Below, one piece after another: positions 12,277 through 23,339 of a stretch of 64,000 nt of DNA. The translations under genes and the position numbers were made by a program. The notes beneath the pieces were generated by a model. The model was not told where the DNA came from. It ran no database searches and saw nothing but the letters and a program-made list of their open reading frames with translations. The first letter of the stretch is position 1. Every line of letters starts with the position of its first letter. The DNA comes from Trifolium pratense (Eukaryota > Streptophyta > Magnoliopsida > Fabales > Fabaceae). Where the stretch lies: assembly GCF_020283565.1 (NCBI RefSeq), contig NC_060063.1:25350777-25414776 (forward strand). The letters are read 5' to 3'.

Positions 12277-13300
12277 AATTTTCGTGAGACATGTAAAATA
12301 TACTATTGAATAGATGATTTAATAAAAATGAATAAGTCCTTTTGTCTCTCAAACAATTTTGATGCATGTCAATATTTCCAAATGAGGAATATGAGAAGGA
12401 CATCATTTATCCATTTTTAAGAAAATATTTGAAAATGAATTTGTTATATTTGAGACTTATATCGATGATAAAAAATATCATTAAGACTCCTGAAGAGCTT
12501 ATGAGATATTGTCATTTTTCTTACAAAATAAGTAATTGAAGAATGCTTCGTGAATCATGAATCTTATAGAAAACATGATTCTATATGAAATTGTTGTAAG
12601 TTCCTCAATAGTGAATTACTAATTGGTCCTGAAGTATCATATATCAAATGCTAATATATTTGTTGAGAAATATCATTTGCTGTAAATATTATCAGAACTC
12701 CTGAAGAGCTTCTGAAATTTGTAGATTAAAGAAATATCTGGATGCGCAAAATTTATTTGGAATTGCAAATTTATAATTTGAATAAAATTTTGTGCCTCAA
12801 TAAAATGATATTTGACATTGACAAATCTAATTTGTTGTGTACTAAAATGGATGCGATGTCATTTGATGTGTCAACCCTCAAGACAATGATGAACAATTTG
12901 AATTAGTCTTGAAGTATGATATCTTAATTCAATTGAGGACACTAATATATTTTACTCGTTATACATGTACTATTTTATTTTAGTCTTTTCAGCCAACACA
13001 AATAGTGGAACAAAGTCAAGCATATTATTTACCTTAAAGAAACAACAATATCATCCAATCATATGAAGATTTTAGCACTACATCAAGCAAGTTGAGAATG
13101 CACTTTTGTCGAGGCTCGAGGCTTGTAATTCAACGCATACAAGAAACTTGTTGTTTTTATTACAAAAGGATGGTTCCCACAACAATTCAATATGAAGATA
13201 ACATAAGAAGCACTGCTAACTTGGAGAAGAGTATAATCACGAAAATATGTCAAATCTTTCTACAAAATCAACTTCAAGCAAATCTTTTGAGGAACTAGCA
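10590..13300 (+). pseudogene. Degenerate Copia pol: integrase, RT, RNase H
   Basis: Remnants appear in the usual Copia order. A pre-integrase motif reads WQDRMGHPESIMM at about 10589-10630. An integrase core piece reads LIDASTKWSHVC at about 10810-10850. The FGC...GYV/IAP region follows at about 11200-11240. The 'FP.LGG' and 'HLDPHIK' stretch is at about 11380-11520. In the RT, KIPEGFNF is at about 12258-12285 and TPEEL near 12487. The carboxyl-terminal piece TTIQYEDN is at about 13170-13200. Stops and frameshifts break every frame to fewer than about 70 codons. No recognisable gag was found upstream. Confidence 0.8.
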
Positions 13301-13558
13301 CCGAAGATTATTTGGTTTTTTCATCTCATATATAACTATTTTTATGAGGGGGAGACATAAATATATATGTTCTGCACTCTTTTTCCCTTCACCGTGGTTT
13401 TGTCCCACTGGGTTTTTCTGGTAAGGTTTTTAACGAGGCAGTTCACATATAAAGGGTGATATGTACTCTTTTTCCTTCACTAGGATTTTTTTTCCTAATG
13501 GTTTTTTCTCTAGTAAGGTTTTAACGAGGCATATCCTTGATGGACATTCAAGGGGGAG

Positions 13559-13760
13559 TGTTATGAATAATTATATGTAATGAATGTCCATTATTGTGTA
13601 GGTTTTCTTGTCACCTAAATGTGTCCTATAAATAGGACCCCTTTGTTACAATGTAATACACACCTTGAATAGAACAATACAATAGTCTATTCTCTCTTCT
13701 CTTTCTCTCCTTCATCTATTCTTCCACATTATTGTTCATGCTTAGAAATTGTTCATAACA
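13559..13760 (+). repeat. 3' LTR of the Copia element
   Basis: 202 bp; no difference from the 5' LTR was seen by eye. It is preceded by the polypurine tract AGGGGGAG and followed by the CTAAG target duplication. Confidence 0.93.
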
Positions 13761-13941
13761 CTAAGATCTTATAAAGAAAATCAACATCCAAACTAAGATC
13801 TTATTGAAAAAAAAATACATCAAAAATAAAAAGCAAAGTGGTACATGTGACTATACAGTTCCAATTCATATAAAGAAAACTAAGATCTTATACGATTACA
13901 CTATTAAAATAAAATATGATTCTAAAATATTATAAGATCTA

Positions 13942-14686
13942 GGCTTAAATGCAGTTTTGGCCCCCCAAGTTTCACAATTGCTTGATTTTGGTCCCCCACA
14001 TTTTAATTGCTTGATTTTAACCCCCTAAGTTTCACAATTGCTTGATTTTAACCCCCTAAGTTTCACAATTGCTTGATTTTAACCCTCCAAGTTTCAATTG
14101 CTCGATTTTGGCCCCCCAAGTTTACCCCCTTTTGCATTTGCTAGCCCCCCGTTGAATATTTTGATTAAAAATTGGTTATGTGACATTTTAAAATTAAATA
14201 AGTATTTAAAAATAAATAAATAAATTACAAATTGTTTTTTAAAAACTAAATTATAAAATATTTTTTTTATTATATGTAGTTTGTAAAATAATTTTGTTAT
14301 ATAAAAAAGTAAAAAAAAACATTTTATGAATTATTTTTTAAAAACTTTGTAAACTTTTTTTAAAATAAAAAATAATTATTAAACTTTTTATTAAAAAAAC
14401 AATTTTTAATACATTTTTATAAAAGCAAATATTATTATTTTTTAATTAAAACATATTTTTAATTTTTTTAAAATGTCACACAAGCAATTTATAGTCAAAA
14501 AAGTCAACGGGGGGCTAGCAAATGCAAAAGGGGGTAAACTTGGGGGGCCAAAATCGAGCAATTGAAACTTGGAGGGCTAAAATCAAGCAATTGTGAAACT
14601 TAGAGGGTTAAAATCAAGCAATTGAAATGTGGGGGGCCAAAATCAAGCAATTGTGAAACTTGAGGGGCCAAAACTGCATTTAAGCC
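13942..14686. mobile_element. Mutator-type MITE with long tandem-repeat TIRs
   Basis: 745 bp flanked by a perfect 9 bp target duplication TAAGATCTA (13933-13941 and 14687-14695). The inverted arms start GGCTTAAATGCAGTTTTGG. Each holds several copies of a roughly 30 bp unit built on 'aagtttcacaattgcttgatttt' variants, about 200 bp per side. The centre is AT-rich and non-coding. Confidence 0.88.
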
Positions 14687-15101
14687 TAAGATCTATTACA
14701 TTAAATTATAAACAAAACTACGATATAAATTAATGAAAAATCTCATATTTCTAAATAACTTTTTTTTTTTAATTTATACTTATATACTAATATTAAATAT
14801 AATCATATTTTAAATTAATGTCTATCTTTTAAATTAATGTCTATCTTTTAACCTCTATTTTACTTTCTTTTTATAATCATGGCTTTATTGGAAACCTTCG
14901 TCATACTTTTTAGCAAACTCAAATGTTGGATTTTGTTTCAATATTTAATTATTATGAAAATGATTATTTTGGATTTTAGCTACTCTAGAGTAACTATTTA
15001 GTAAAATTAGAAAATCAAACTATGGTGTTTCAATTCGACTACTAAAAATTTCTCATTTTCCTATAATTTGCATATAATTATGCTCATCAACAAATGGTAC
15101 T

Positions 15102-16250
15102 TGAAATTCTGGCAGACTGGTGGAAAGATGCTGCGAAAGATGCTACAACATCTCGTACCAGTACAGAACACAATAGAAAAAATAAATTAAGTGCAGGAAG
15201 ATAAATAAGACAGATCGTTTGTTAACCCAGTTCGGTGCAACGTCACCTAATCTGGAGGATTACCAATCCAGGAATGAATTCACTATAATAGCTCTAGTTC
15301 AAAGCCCTCGACCAACACCCGGTACTTGACTTCTCGCCTAGACACTACCCGTGCAATCCTATCTAAGAACCTCTTAGATAATGAGACCCCGTCCCAAATT
15401 CCCTCTAACAACACGTACCATGTTGCTGTTAACTTTATAACGATCAAAGATGGATCGACACCCTCCTAAGAAACTAATACCTAGCCAATACTTGACTAAG
15501 TTCACAATTTGGAGTTGCTTACAAGCTTCCTCCAAGTACAATACTCAACTCATTACCTATAGGTTTCTGAGTGAGGACATAGTGACCATCTCACAACCCG
15601 AGTGGTTCACTTACACCAACTCTCCTAGAGAGTGGCTTAAAGACACGAAACCTTAAAGACTACATCTTGTTGAACAATGGCTTCGGTGCACAAATAGGTC
15701 TGAGTCTTCATGTATTTATAGCCTTGAATTGTCTTGATGTGCAAGCTAGGTTTTCAGACCCTCATAACTGGAGGAATTGCGGCCAGCCCTAAATTAATTT
15801 CAAAAATATAACCAATTTTTGTTTCACGCAAAAATATAACATGTTATATTTTTGTTTTAAATAATACAAACAGCCTTCCAGAAAGTTGAGAAGCAAGACT
15901 TCAAATAAACAGCTGGAATCATCGTCATTAGCCAGCTCACAAGATTAATTTCAAAAATATATCCAGTTTTTTTTTTCTTCACGCACAAAAACACAAAAAT
16001 ATAATCAAGTTATATTTTTGTTTTAAATAATATTCCTTAAGCCCACTTCCTGAAGCTTGGAGAACAAGGCTCGTTTTGGTTAGATGCACATGCTTGCATA
16101 TATAATTGAAGCAAATCTTGACTGAGATTTGAAATAAAAATTCTGCACGAAAACAGAGCATCAGGATGCTGTACGATGATGCTACAACATCTCTGTCCAA
16201 CATCTGGCTATAACTTGTTTTTGCAAAATGTAGCCAACATAAAAACCTCA
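15102..16250 (-). repeat. Full-length LTR of the deleted element
   Basis: 1,149 bp beginning TGAAATTCTGG and ending AACCTCAACA on the plus strand. It contains an internal imperfect duplication of about 150 bp around 'ttaatttcaaaaatata' (15796 and 15943). Open frames in it are LTR sequence, not genes. Confidence 0.8.
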
Positions 16251-16283
16251 ACAATCTCCCCCTTTGGCAAATTTTGGCTAAAA

Positions 16284-17508
16284 CACTACAAGAATACTTC
16301 AATTTATTGACAGATTTAAATATCATTTATTGGCGGTTTTGACCCTCAATAACTTACTGGCGGTTTAAGCCCTCAGTAAGTGAGAAAAAAACCCTCACAA
16401 AAATGTTGTGGCGGCCCAAACCGCCAATAACTACATCTACTTTAAACAAGTAAAAACGCCGAATTTAGTGGCGGCCTAAGCTGCCAATAAAATTCTGACA
16501 CTTACTATTAAAGACGGTTGTAGCCGCCAATAACTTTTCCAATATTTTTTTTTTAAAAAAAACCCATAAAAGACAATCCTGATATTCTCGTTTCTCTCAT
16601 TGGATTTTCAAACCTTCATTATCTCCTTTCTCCACAACCCCCTTTCTCTATTCTTCCTTCATTATCTCCTTTCTCCACAACCCTTCTCCATATTCCCTCA
16701 AATTTGAAATCAGTAACAAATTTTTGGATTTTCAGAGAAACAACCCATTTTAAAATCTAGGTTTCAAATTAGATTTTCAGAGAAAATCAATATCGAAAAT
16801 AAAGAAGAAAATTTAAATTCCTTTGTTTCGTTTTCAGATCTGCGTTTCCAGAATTTTTTGTCAAATTTTTCATTCTAATCTTCATCATCTTCAATCCCCT
16901 CTGCCTTTATAGTTTAAAATTTTCTTTGTTGAAGGAGAAGAACATGAACAGTTTATGCGTTTATATTTTTCAAGTTTTCTTCATCATCTTCAATTCTGGA
17001 TTTGTGAATTTGGGGCAGATCTACAAGCTCATGCGAATATATGTGATACTGATAACAAGTTTTCTGCAGTTTATGAGTTTATATTTTCTTTGGCACAATT
17101 GTGGGTTTGTGATTTTTCATCTCGGGATTTCATCTTTTTCACTAATGTATTGTCTATGTGATTTCATTGGAAAGTATAATATGTTTTGCCTTCCTGAGAT
17201 TGTATTCATGGGAAGAGGATATCAACATGTGCATAATTATGGGTTTGCTTCCTGAGATTCAATTCACGGACTTGATTTCATTTTTTTTTTTAATAACAAA
17301 TAAGTTAGTGGCGGCTTGGGCCGCCTGTATATGAAAAGAATTTGCTTTTTTGCATAGTGGCGGTTCAGGCCGCCAGTAAATTTACCAACGAGCGATTTAT
17401 TGGTGTATTTGGCCGCCAGCTGACCGCCAGTAAATGTTAACATATTGACGGTTTTGATCACTTACTGAGGGTTTTTGGCCCTCTATAAATTGTGTTTTTC
17501 TTGTAGTG
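16284..17508. mobile_element. Non-autonomous CACTA transposon
   Basis: 1,225 bp with perfect terminal inverted repeats CACTACAAGAA...TTCTTGTAGTG and a 3 bp target duplication AAA (16281-16283, 17509-17511). Subterminal repeats built on GGCGG...CCGCCA occur at both ends. No transposase is present. The centre has a CT-rich stretch and a 109-codon hydrophobic open frame (16926-17255) with no recognisable family. It is probably non-coding or captured sequence. Confidence 0.92.
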
Positions 17509-17511
17509 AAA

Positions 17512-18305
17512 CAATCTTTGACAGATAAACATCTTGTTCTTCTATCTTCAACGTGCAACTCTAGCCATCAATCTGTTGACCTTCAGATTAGACACACATG
17601 TTGTGCATTCATAATTAAGCATGTAAAAGTTACCCATATTTCTATGACTGTAACTATCTAAGTCACCCATATTGCTATGACTGTGACCCAAATCACCCAT
17701 ATTTATATGATTGTGATCCTAAGCATAAAAGCCATCCATATTTCTATGATTATGACTAAGCACGATGAATCATCCATATTTCTATGGTTATAAGATTATG
17801 ATCATGCCCTATGCTACAAGTTATATGCTTTTTGAAGTTCTTGCATGCACATCACCCAGAGCAGAAAGTAAATTCCCCCCCCCCCCCCCCCCCCTCAAAA
17901 CATGCACATCACCATACGCACATATAGATGCTATACTAGATGTTATAGCATTCTTCATCACATCAGAAATATTACTCCCCCTTTTTAGCCATAAATTCTG
18001 ACAAATAAAGTCAGTACCATAGAATACATAGTACCACGGAGTATCAAAGAATAGAAAACCACAGAGTGCATATTACAGACCAGGTGCACACGCAGGTACA
18101 ATGAAGATCAGGGCATAGCCCACACAAATAACCAGAGAACATAAGCTCGGAAAAAGAAAACAGGTGAACTGTTATCCACAATACCAAAAACAACAGAGGC
18201 ATGCAGCAGCGGAATTAAACACATCTAGCCTCATAGAGCTTACCAAAACTGAGAGAAATAAACTCTCAAGGTGGATTCAAGATAGGAGAAATAAACTCCT
18301 TCAGA
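17512..18305 (-). other. Internal region of the deleted LTR element
   Basis: Non-coding. Contains five diverged copies of 'cacccatat..ctatgactgtgac' at about 17630-17790 and a run of 20 C at 17875-17894. A second polypurine-tract-like 'actccccctttttagcc' lies at about 17975. Confidence 0.6.
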
Positions 18306-18610
18306 CAGCACAAAAATATATCCATTTTTTTTTCTTCACGCACAAAAACACAAAAATATAATCAAGTTATATTTTTGTTTTAAATAATATTCCTTAAGCC
18401 CACTTCCTGAAGCTTGGAGAACAAGGCTCGTTTTGGTTAGATGCACATGCTTGCATATATAATTGAAGCAAATCTTGATTGAGATTTGAAATAAAAATTC
18501 TGCACGAAAACAGAGCATCAGGATGCTGTACGATCATGCTACAACATCTCTGTCCAGCATCTGGCTATAACTTGTTTTTGCAAAATGTAGCCAACATAAA
18601 AACCTCAACA
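18306..18610 (-). repeat. Truncated second LTR
   Basis: Matches 15946-16250 with only a few substitutions, for example gattgag for gactgag and ccagcatc for ccaacatc. Similarity stops abruptly at about 18306, where internal sequence joins. Confidence 0.85.
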
Positions 18611-19171
18611 GTACTGCACCAACTTTAGACTCTAAAGTGAGGTTGTTCATTTTTTTTTCGAAACGATAAATACTATTAAAATTCACATACACTAAGAGGT
18701 TTTTTGAGTTAGATTTGAATGAAAGTGTTCAATCTAATAATATTAACATTGTCATTTGATTAAAATTTATGTATGAGATTGTTCATTTTTACCCGAGAAA
18801 AATATAAAGATTTTACCTCTTATAATGATTTAATTTGATGAATACATGAGTAAGTTAAAATTTTTATGTATCGTTCCAATTTTATCGGATGTCTCCGAAG
18901 GGAGGGTAAGTTAAAATTTTTGTGATAAATAGAAAGAGAAAAAAAAAAGAAAAAGAAGAGGGGGTGACAAGAAACAAAACCCTAAAAACAAGTAAAATTT
19001 TATGTGAAAATTAAAGAGAATAAATAGCTTTTTTTTCATTAAAAAATAAAAAGTAAATAAATTTTAACTATTAACATAAAGTCATTATTTATTAGTTTTT
19101 TTAAGAAAATATTTAAAATCAAATCATCTTATGACTTTATTTTATTAATAGTGTTGGATAACTAGTGAAAA

Positions 19172-22100
19172 ATGATTGCAATGTTGTGCTCTATACATGC
19201 AGTGGGAGGTAAATTTCCAGCAAATGCATTGACAAGGCAAGAAGTTAAAGCATACAGGGAAATTGAAAGTCAAGACATGCATAAGACTCTAGATTCTTAT
19301 CTTCTTATCTGTCAAAGAATGGGGGTACGTGATTGTTGTTTTCATCACTATATTTTCATGTGATTGCAGGATTATACCTGGCTTGGGCATGCAGCAAGCA
19401 ATGTTAAAACTCTTAGGGAGAGTTTGCCATCCATTTGGATCTCACAAGGCCTGAGGGATTAGTTTTTGCAGTTGCGCGCAAAGGATATCCGGTTTACACC
19501 AAAAAGTATTATAATTTTAAAACTTACTTGAATAATTTTGTGATATATAGGTGAGGGCAAATAAATTGCACATTGAAATGGATTGCATTGAAAAAGGGAT
19601 TATAGAGCTTATATCCCAACATAACATACAAAACCTTGTAATGGGAGCAGCTTCTGATAAGTACCACTCTAGGTGAGACCAAAATTTATTATGGTTACAT
19701 TTGATTTAAGCTATTCACCTATAGATTGGATTTCTGTGCAATCATGTAATCAGTGATCTGTGTATGTTTGGTTAAGATCGAACAGTCTAAAATTTGCAGT
19801 AAGTAATTAACTAATTTTTATTTAAAAGAAAATCAATTTCTTTTTTAGGACGTCCGATCTAGATCGGACGGTCAAGGATTGGGCGACTGCATGACTGCAT
19901 GCATTCGGCAACTCCACTAAATCCATCAATGAAGGTTCTCAAATTTGTGAAATAACAATTTAACCCTCTAAATTTAAAAAATATTAATAATAAAAAATTT
20001 AATTTTTTGCCACAATTTTAAATGTTCTAAGGAATTAAATTGCTATTTCGCAAATTTGCGAGATTAAAATGACCTACCCTTACGATTTCAAGGACTAAAA
20101 CGCTTATTTTGTCCTTTATGTCTTAAATTCTTATATGTTGCTTCAATATTCTCCAATCTCTTACTAGTGACTATGAATCTATGATGCAAATATATTGTTT
20201 TGAACAAGTTCAGTTTCCTGACATTGCAGGAGGATGACAGGTCTAAGATCTAAGAAAGCCATCTATGTATGTGAACAAGCTCCAGCTTCTTGTCATATAC
20301 AGTTTATCTGCAAAGGCTATCTTATACAGACAAGGTATATACTATGTTACATCATAAATGCTGATGAACAAATGAACATTAATTGTTTCACTACATGAAG
20401 ATAATCAAAATTTTGATGGAAGCTTAAATATTTGTAATTTCCTAGGAATACTCATGAGCTCCATGGGTTACACATACTTTTAAGGTGTATGCTCTGTAGC
20501 ACCGACACTTCTGATGGAAGGCGTGTCTAGTGTCAGACACCGGGATAACACTGACACACACATGTGATTACATTCAATTCAATTAATTCATTTTCTCAAA
20601 TTTTTACCGGTGTCAATGTGTTATGTGTCTGTGTCTAGTGTCCGAGACCTGGACGACACTGACACGTGTGATTACGTTCAATCAATTCATTTTCTCAAAT
20701 TTTTACCAGTTTCAATGTGTTATGTGTCTGTGTATGTATCCAGTGTCCGAGAGCAGGAATGACATTGACACATGTGATTATCAATCAATTCATTTTCTCA
20801 AAATTTTACCGGTGTCAACGTGTCTGTGTTGTGTCCGGTGTCCATGTCTATTTTAGTGCTTCATATATTTTCAGAACTTTGTCATAGTATTGTCATTGCA
20901 CTTTGATTTATCTTGAGAACTAATTTAAGTATCAATTAATCAACACAGGGATTGCAGTATGGATAAACTTAGAGTAGAGGGCACATCTCCTTTGGCAAAG
21001 CAAATGCAAAACTCTGAAGTTGGTCACTCACCTCACTTAAGATCTAAATCAATTTCACATGATCAAGAATTACTTCATCATAGAGTAAGATCTATGAGCT
21101 CAGTATCTGAAAGTGGAAGGAGCATAGCATCATCTGTTGCTTCTTCAGAATGGTTTTCAACTCCACAAAGCAAGTTTGATAACGAACCAAGTTATAGTCC
21201 TTCACCTTCATCAGTTGAAACTGCGGCATCGAACACAAATTTGATTAGTGATGGCAGTGAGAATGTGTTGGACTTGAAGAGTTACCTGTCTAGTATCAAA
21301 GAGGAGGATCTTTATCATGCATCACCTCCTAGTGTGCTGGTATATATTATTTTTCCTCTTTAAGAATGTTTGTGTCACTTGTGGTACATGTGCATGTTTC
21401 TTATTTGTATTTTCGAATATTTATACAGAAAACACTGAAAACAATAATATTTTGTTTACGGTGTTTTCTGTATAAATCTTTGAAAATAAGAAATGAAAGA
21501 GTTTTGTAATTAAAAGTGAAAATCCGACAAAAACATAATAATGGTTGTACAAAGTAAATGAACTCTAAGCTTGTTAGTATGAATGACACTAGCATTATAG
21601 TACTAACATTTTGTACTTTGTGATTGAATACTAGCAGGATGGAACAAGGGATGATAGTGTGTATGATCAACTTGAACAAGCTATGGCTGAGGCTGAGAAA
21701 GCTAGGTGGGATGCTTATCAAGAAACTGTTAGGCGTCGAAAAGCTGAAAAAGATGTCTTGGATGTGATACGCAAGGTAATTAACTGTGGTCCTTTTATAT
21801 TGAGTTTTATGACTTGCGCAATGTAGGCCACTAATTGGAGAGGGAAAGCGCGAAATCTTTCTCTAATTCTGTGACGAAGAAATTGGAACGGTATTTCATC
21901 TTTTCCATCATAATTGTCCGTTGCTAATTTTATTGTTTGAAACATCTAATATACAGAATAAAGACACCAAAATCTTGTACGAAGAAGAGGTGAAACTACG
22001 GAAATACTTAGAAGAGGCGCTAGAGAAAGCAAAAGAAGAAATTGATAACATGAGAAGCCAAATCGAAAAAGTCAATAAGGAACTCGAACTTGCCTTGGAT

Positions 22101-23236
22101 CACAAGTCATCACCTGAGAATCAAATTGGTGAAGCCTCAAGAACACAATCTCTTCAACTTTTGTCAGAGTTTTCTTTTTCAGAGATTGAAGAAGCAACAT
22201 GTAACTTCAATCCATCGTTAAAGATTGGTGAAGGCGGATACGGAAGTATATTTAAAGGCATCCTTCGTCACACCGAAGTGGCTATAAAAATGTTGAACCC
22301 TAACAGCACTCAAGGACCCTTGGAGTTTCAACAAGAGGTAATATATGGTTTGAGTTTTTTTTGAATGTTTTCTACATTGAAGGGCGAATTCGCATACCTC
22401 ATTTTGTAAGGATTATAAAGTGAAACGAGTATATATTTTGACACCTATTTTTGGTTCTGTATCAGGTTACGGTATTGAGCAAGTTAAGGCATCGAAATCT
22501 TGTCACACTTATAGGAGCAAACCAAGAAACAAGGACTCTTATCTATGAATATTTACCCAATGGAAGTCTCGAGGATCATCTCAGCCGCAACAGTAATACC
22601 TCTCCATTATCATGGCAGGCTCGAATTCGCATTGCGACAGAACTTTGTTCTGCACTCATTTTTCTCCATTCCAATAAACCTCACAGCATAGTGCATGGTG
22701 ATTTAAAACCATCAAACATTCTTCTTGATGTAAACTTCGTAAGCAAACTTAGCGACTTTGGAATTTGTCGTATATTATCGTGTCAAGACGATTCTTCAAG
22801 TAACAACAGTAGTACACAGTTTTGGATCACTAAATTTGCAAAGGGGACTTTTGCATACATGGATCCTGAATTCTTCGGTACAGGTGAACTTGCTACAAAA
22901 TCAGATGTTTATTCATTTGGAATTGTGTTATTGAGATTAATAACTGGAAAACTAGCATTAGGGATAAAGAATGAAGTGTTATATGCATTAAATAATGCCG
23001 GTGGAGAATTGAAATCACTTTTGGATCCTTTGGCCGGAGATTGGCCTATTGCAGAAGCCGAAAATTTGATTCATTTGGCTTTGAGGTGTTGTGATATGAA
23101 TAAAAGGAGAAGGCCAGAACTTTGTTCAGATGTGTGGAAAGTGTTGGAACCAATGAGAGCTTCTTGTAGTGGCGCAATCACGAACACTTTTGGTCCTATG
23201 TCCTGTTTGGATAAACAACTTAATCGAACGACTTAA
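19172..23236 (+). CDS. PUB33-like receptor-type protein kinase, N- and C-terminally truncated
   Basis: Eight exons are visible: 19203-19324 (read back to an in-frame ATG at 19172), 19551-19672, 20230-20334, 20949-21339, 21638-21775, 21957-22337 and 22466-23236, all with GT-AG introns. Family members of the plant PUB32/33 type have a universal-stress-protein domain, a coiled coil, a kinase and a U-box E3 domain. Here the stress-protein domain starts at GGKFPAN and lacks its first exon. 19202 is a good acceptor, so 19172 may be only a fallback start. A Ser-rich linker and a coiled coil (ARWDAYQETVRRRKAEKD onward) follow. The kinase has GEGGYGS, the VAIK lysine, a non-RD catalytic loop HGDLKPSN, DFG, and GTFAYMDPEF. 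The ORF stops at 23236 before any U-box. Kinase activity is possible; ubiquitin ligase activity is not. It may be a pseudogene, since neither end is intact. Confidence 0.8.
20490..20860 (+). repeat. Three-unit tandem repeat in a kinase-gene intron
   Basis: Roughly 110 bp unit repeated three times, with 'gtgtc(t/c)agtgtc', 'gacactgacac' and 'caattcattttctcaaa'. The outer parts resemble the GAAGCAC/GTGTCCG element at 31062-31234, so this may be a MITE that expanded locally. Confidence 0.75.
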
Positions 23237-23335
23237 AAGTGGCCACGACAAATCACCGAGGACAAATTCTATGTTCCAAATCATAATCTTCATTTTGCAA
23301 TGCATGATTGGTTTCAAAGTCACTTATCAAACCTT
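23190..23335 (+). pseudogene. Out-of-frame remnant of a U-box domain
   Basis: Around and just after the stop codon at 23236, pieces of the U-box expected in this family can be read in two frames. About 23190-23269 gives CPVW and then IERLKSGHDKSPRTN. About 23270-23320, back in the kinase frame, gives YVPNHNLHFAMHDWFQS. These fit the family pattern '...WL.SGHDTSPMTN...LVPNHALR.AI.EWLQ'. The start of the domain, which contacts E2, is missing. A deletion plus frameshifts explains this best. Confidence 0.75.
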
Positions 23336-23339
23336 CCAT

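Larger units (their letters stand above)
7793..13760 (+). mobile_element. Ty1-Copia LTR retrotransposon with decayed coding region
   Basis: A complete element of 5,968 bp. It has two 202 bp LTRs that I read as identical, beginning TG and ending CA, and a perfect 5 bp target duplication CTAAG at 7788-7792 and 13761-13765. A polypurine tract AGGGGGAG abuts the 3' LTR. The primer site follows the 5' LTR and contains TTATCAGCACGA. Inside, Copia-type integrase, reverse transcriptase and RNase H remnants occur in order but are full of stops. About 2 kb after the 5' LTR codes for nothing I recognise and is dense in small palindromes. The element cannot make its own proteins, so its recent movement must have used proteins from another copy. 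Confidence 0.93.
15102..18610 (-). mobile_element. Internally deleted LTR retrotransposon, minus orientation
   Basis: TSD GTACT at 15097-15101 and 18611-18615 frames the element. Read on the minus strand, the 3' LTR is 15102-16250, preceded by the polypurine tract GCCAAAGGGGGAGAT. The 5' LTR survives only as about 305 bp (18306-18610), closely similar to 15946-16250 with few substitutions. No gag-pol is left. One explanation is a deletion from inside the 5' LTR into the 3' part of the internal region. The LTR style resembles large plant Copia elements of the SIRE/Maximus type, which is an inference. A CACTA element sits inside. Confidence 0.82.

Noticed and set aside
15450..15656. Small open frame in the LTR at 15102-16250
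   Set aside because: Pure LTR sequence with no coding signature. The same applies to 15979-16326 and 18336-18518.
16926..17255. 109-codon hydrophobic open frame inside the CACTA element
   Set aside because: No family resemblance. It lies in non-autonomous transposon sequence and a second overlapping frame is also open.
21397..21500. Hairpin 'ttatacagaaaac...gttttctgtataa' in a kinase-gene intron, considered as a microRNA precursor
   Set aside because: Arms are about 15-20 bp with A/T-rich extensions and no clear miRNA/miRNA* duplex. A worn MITE is more likely.
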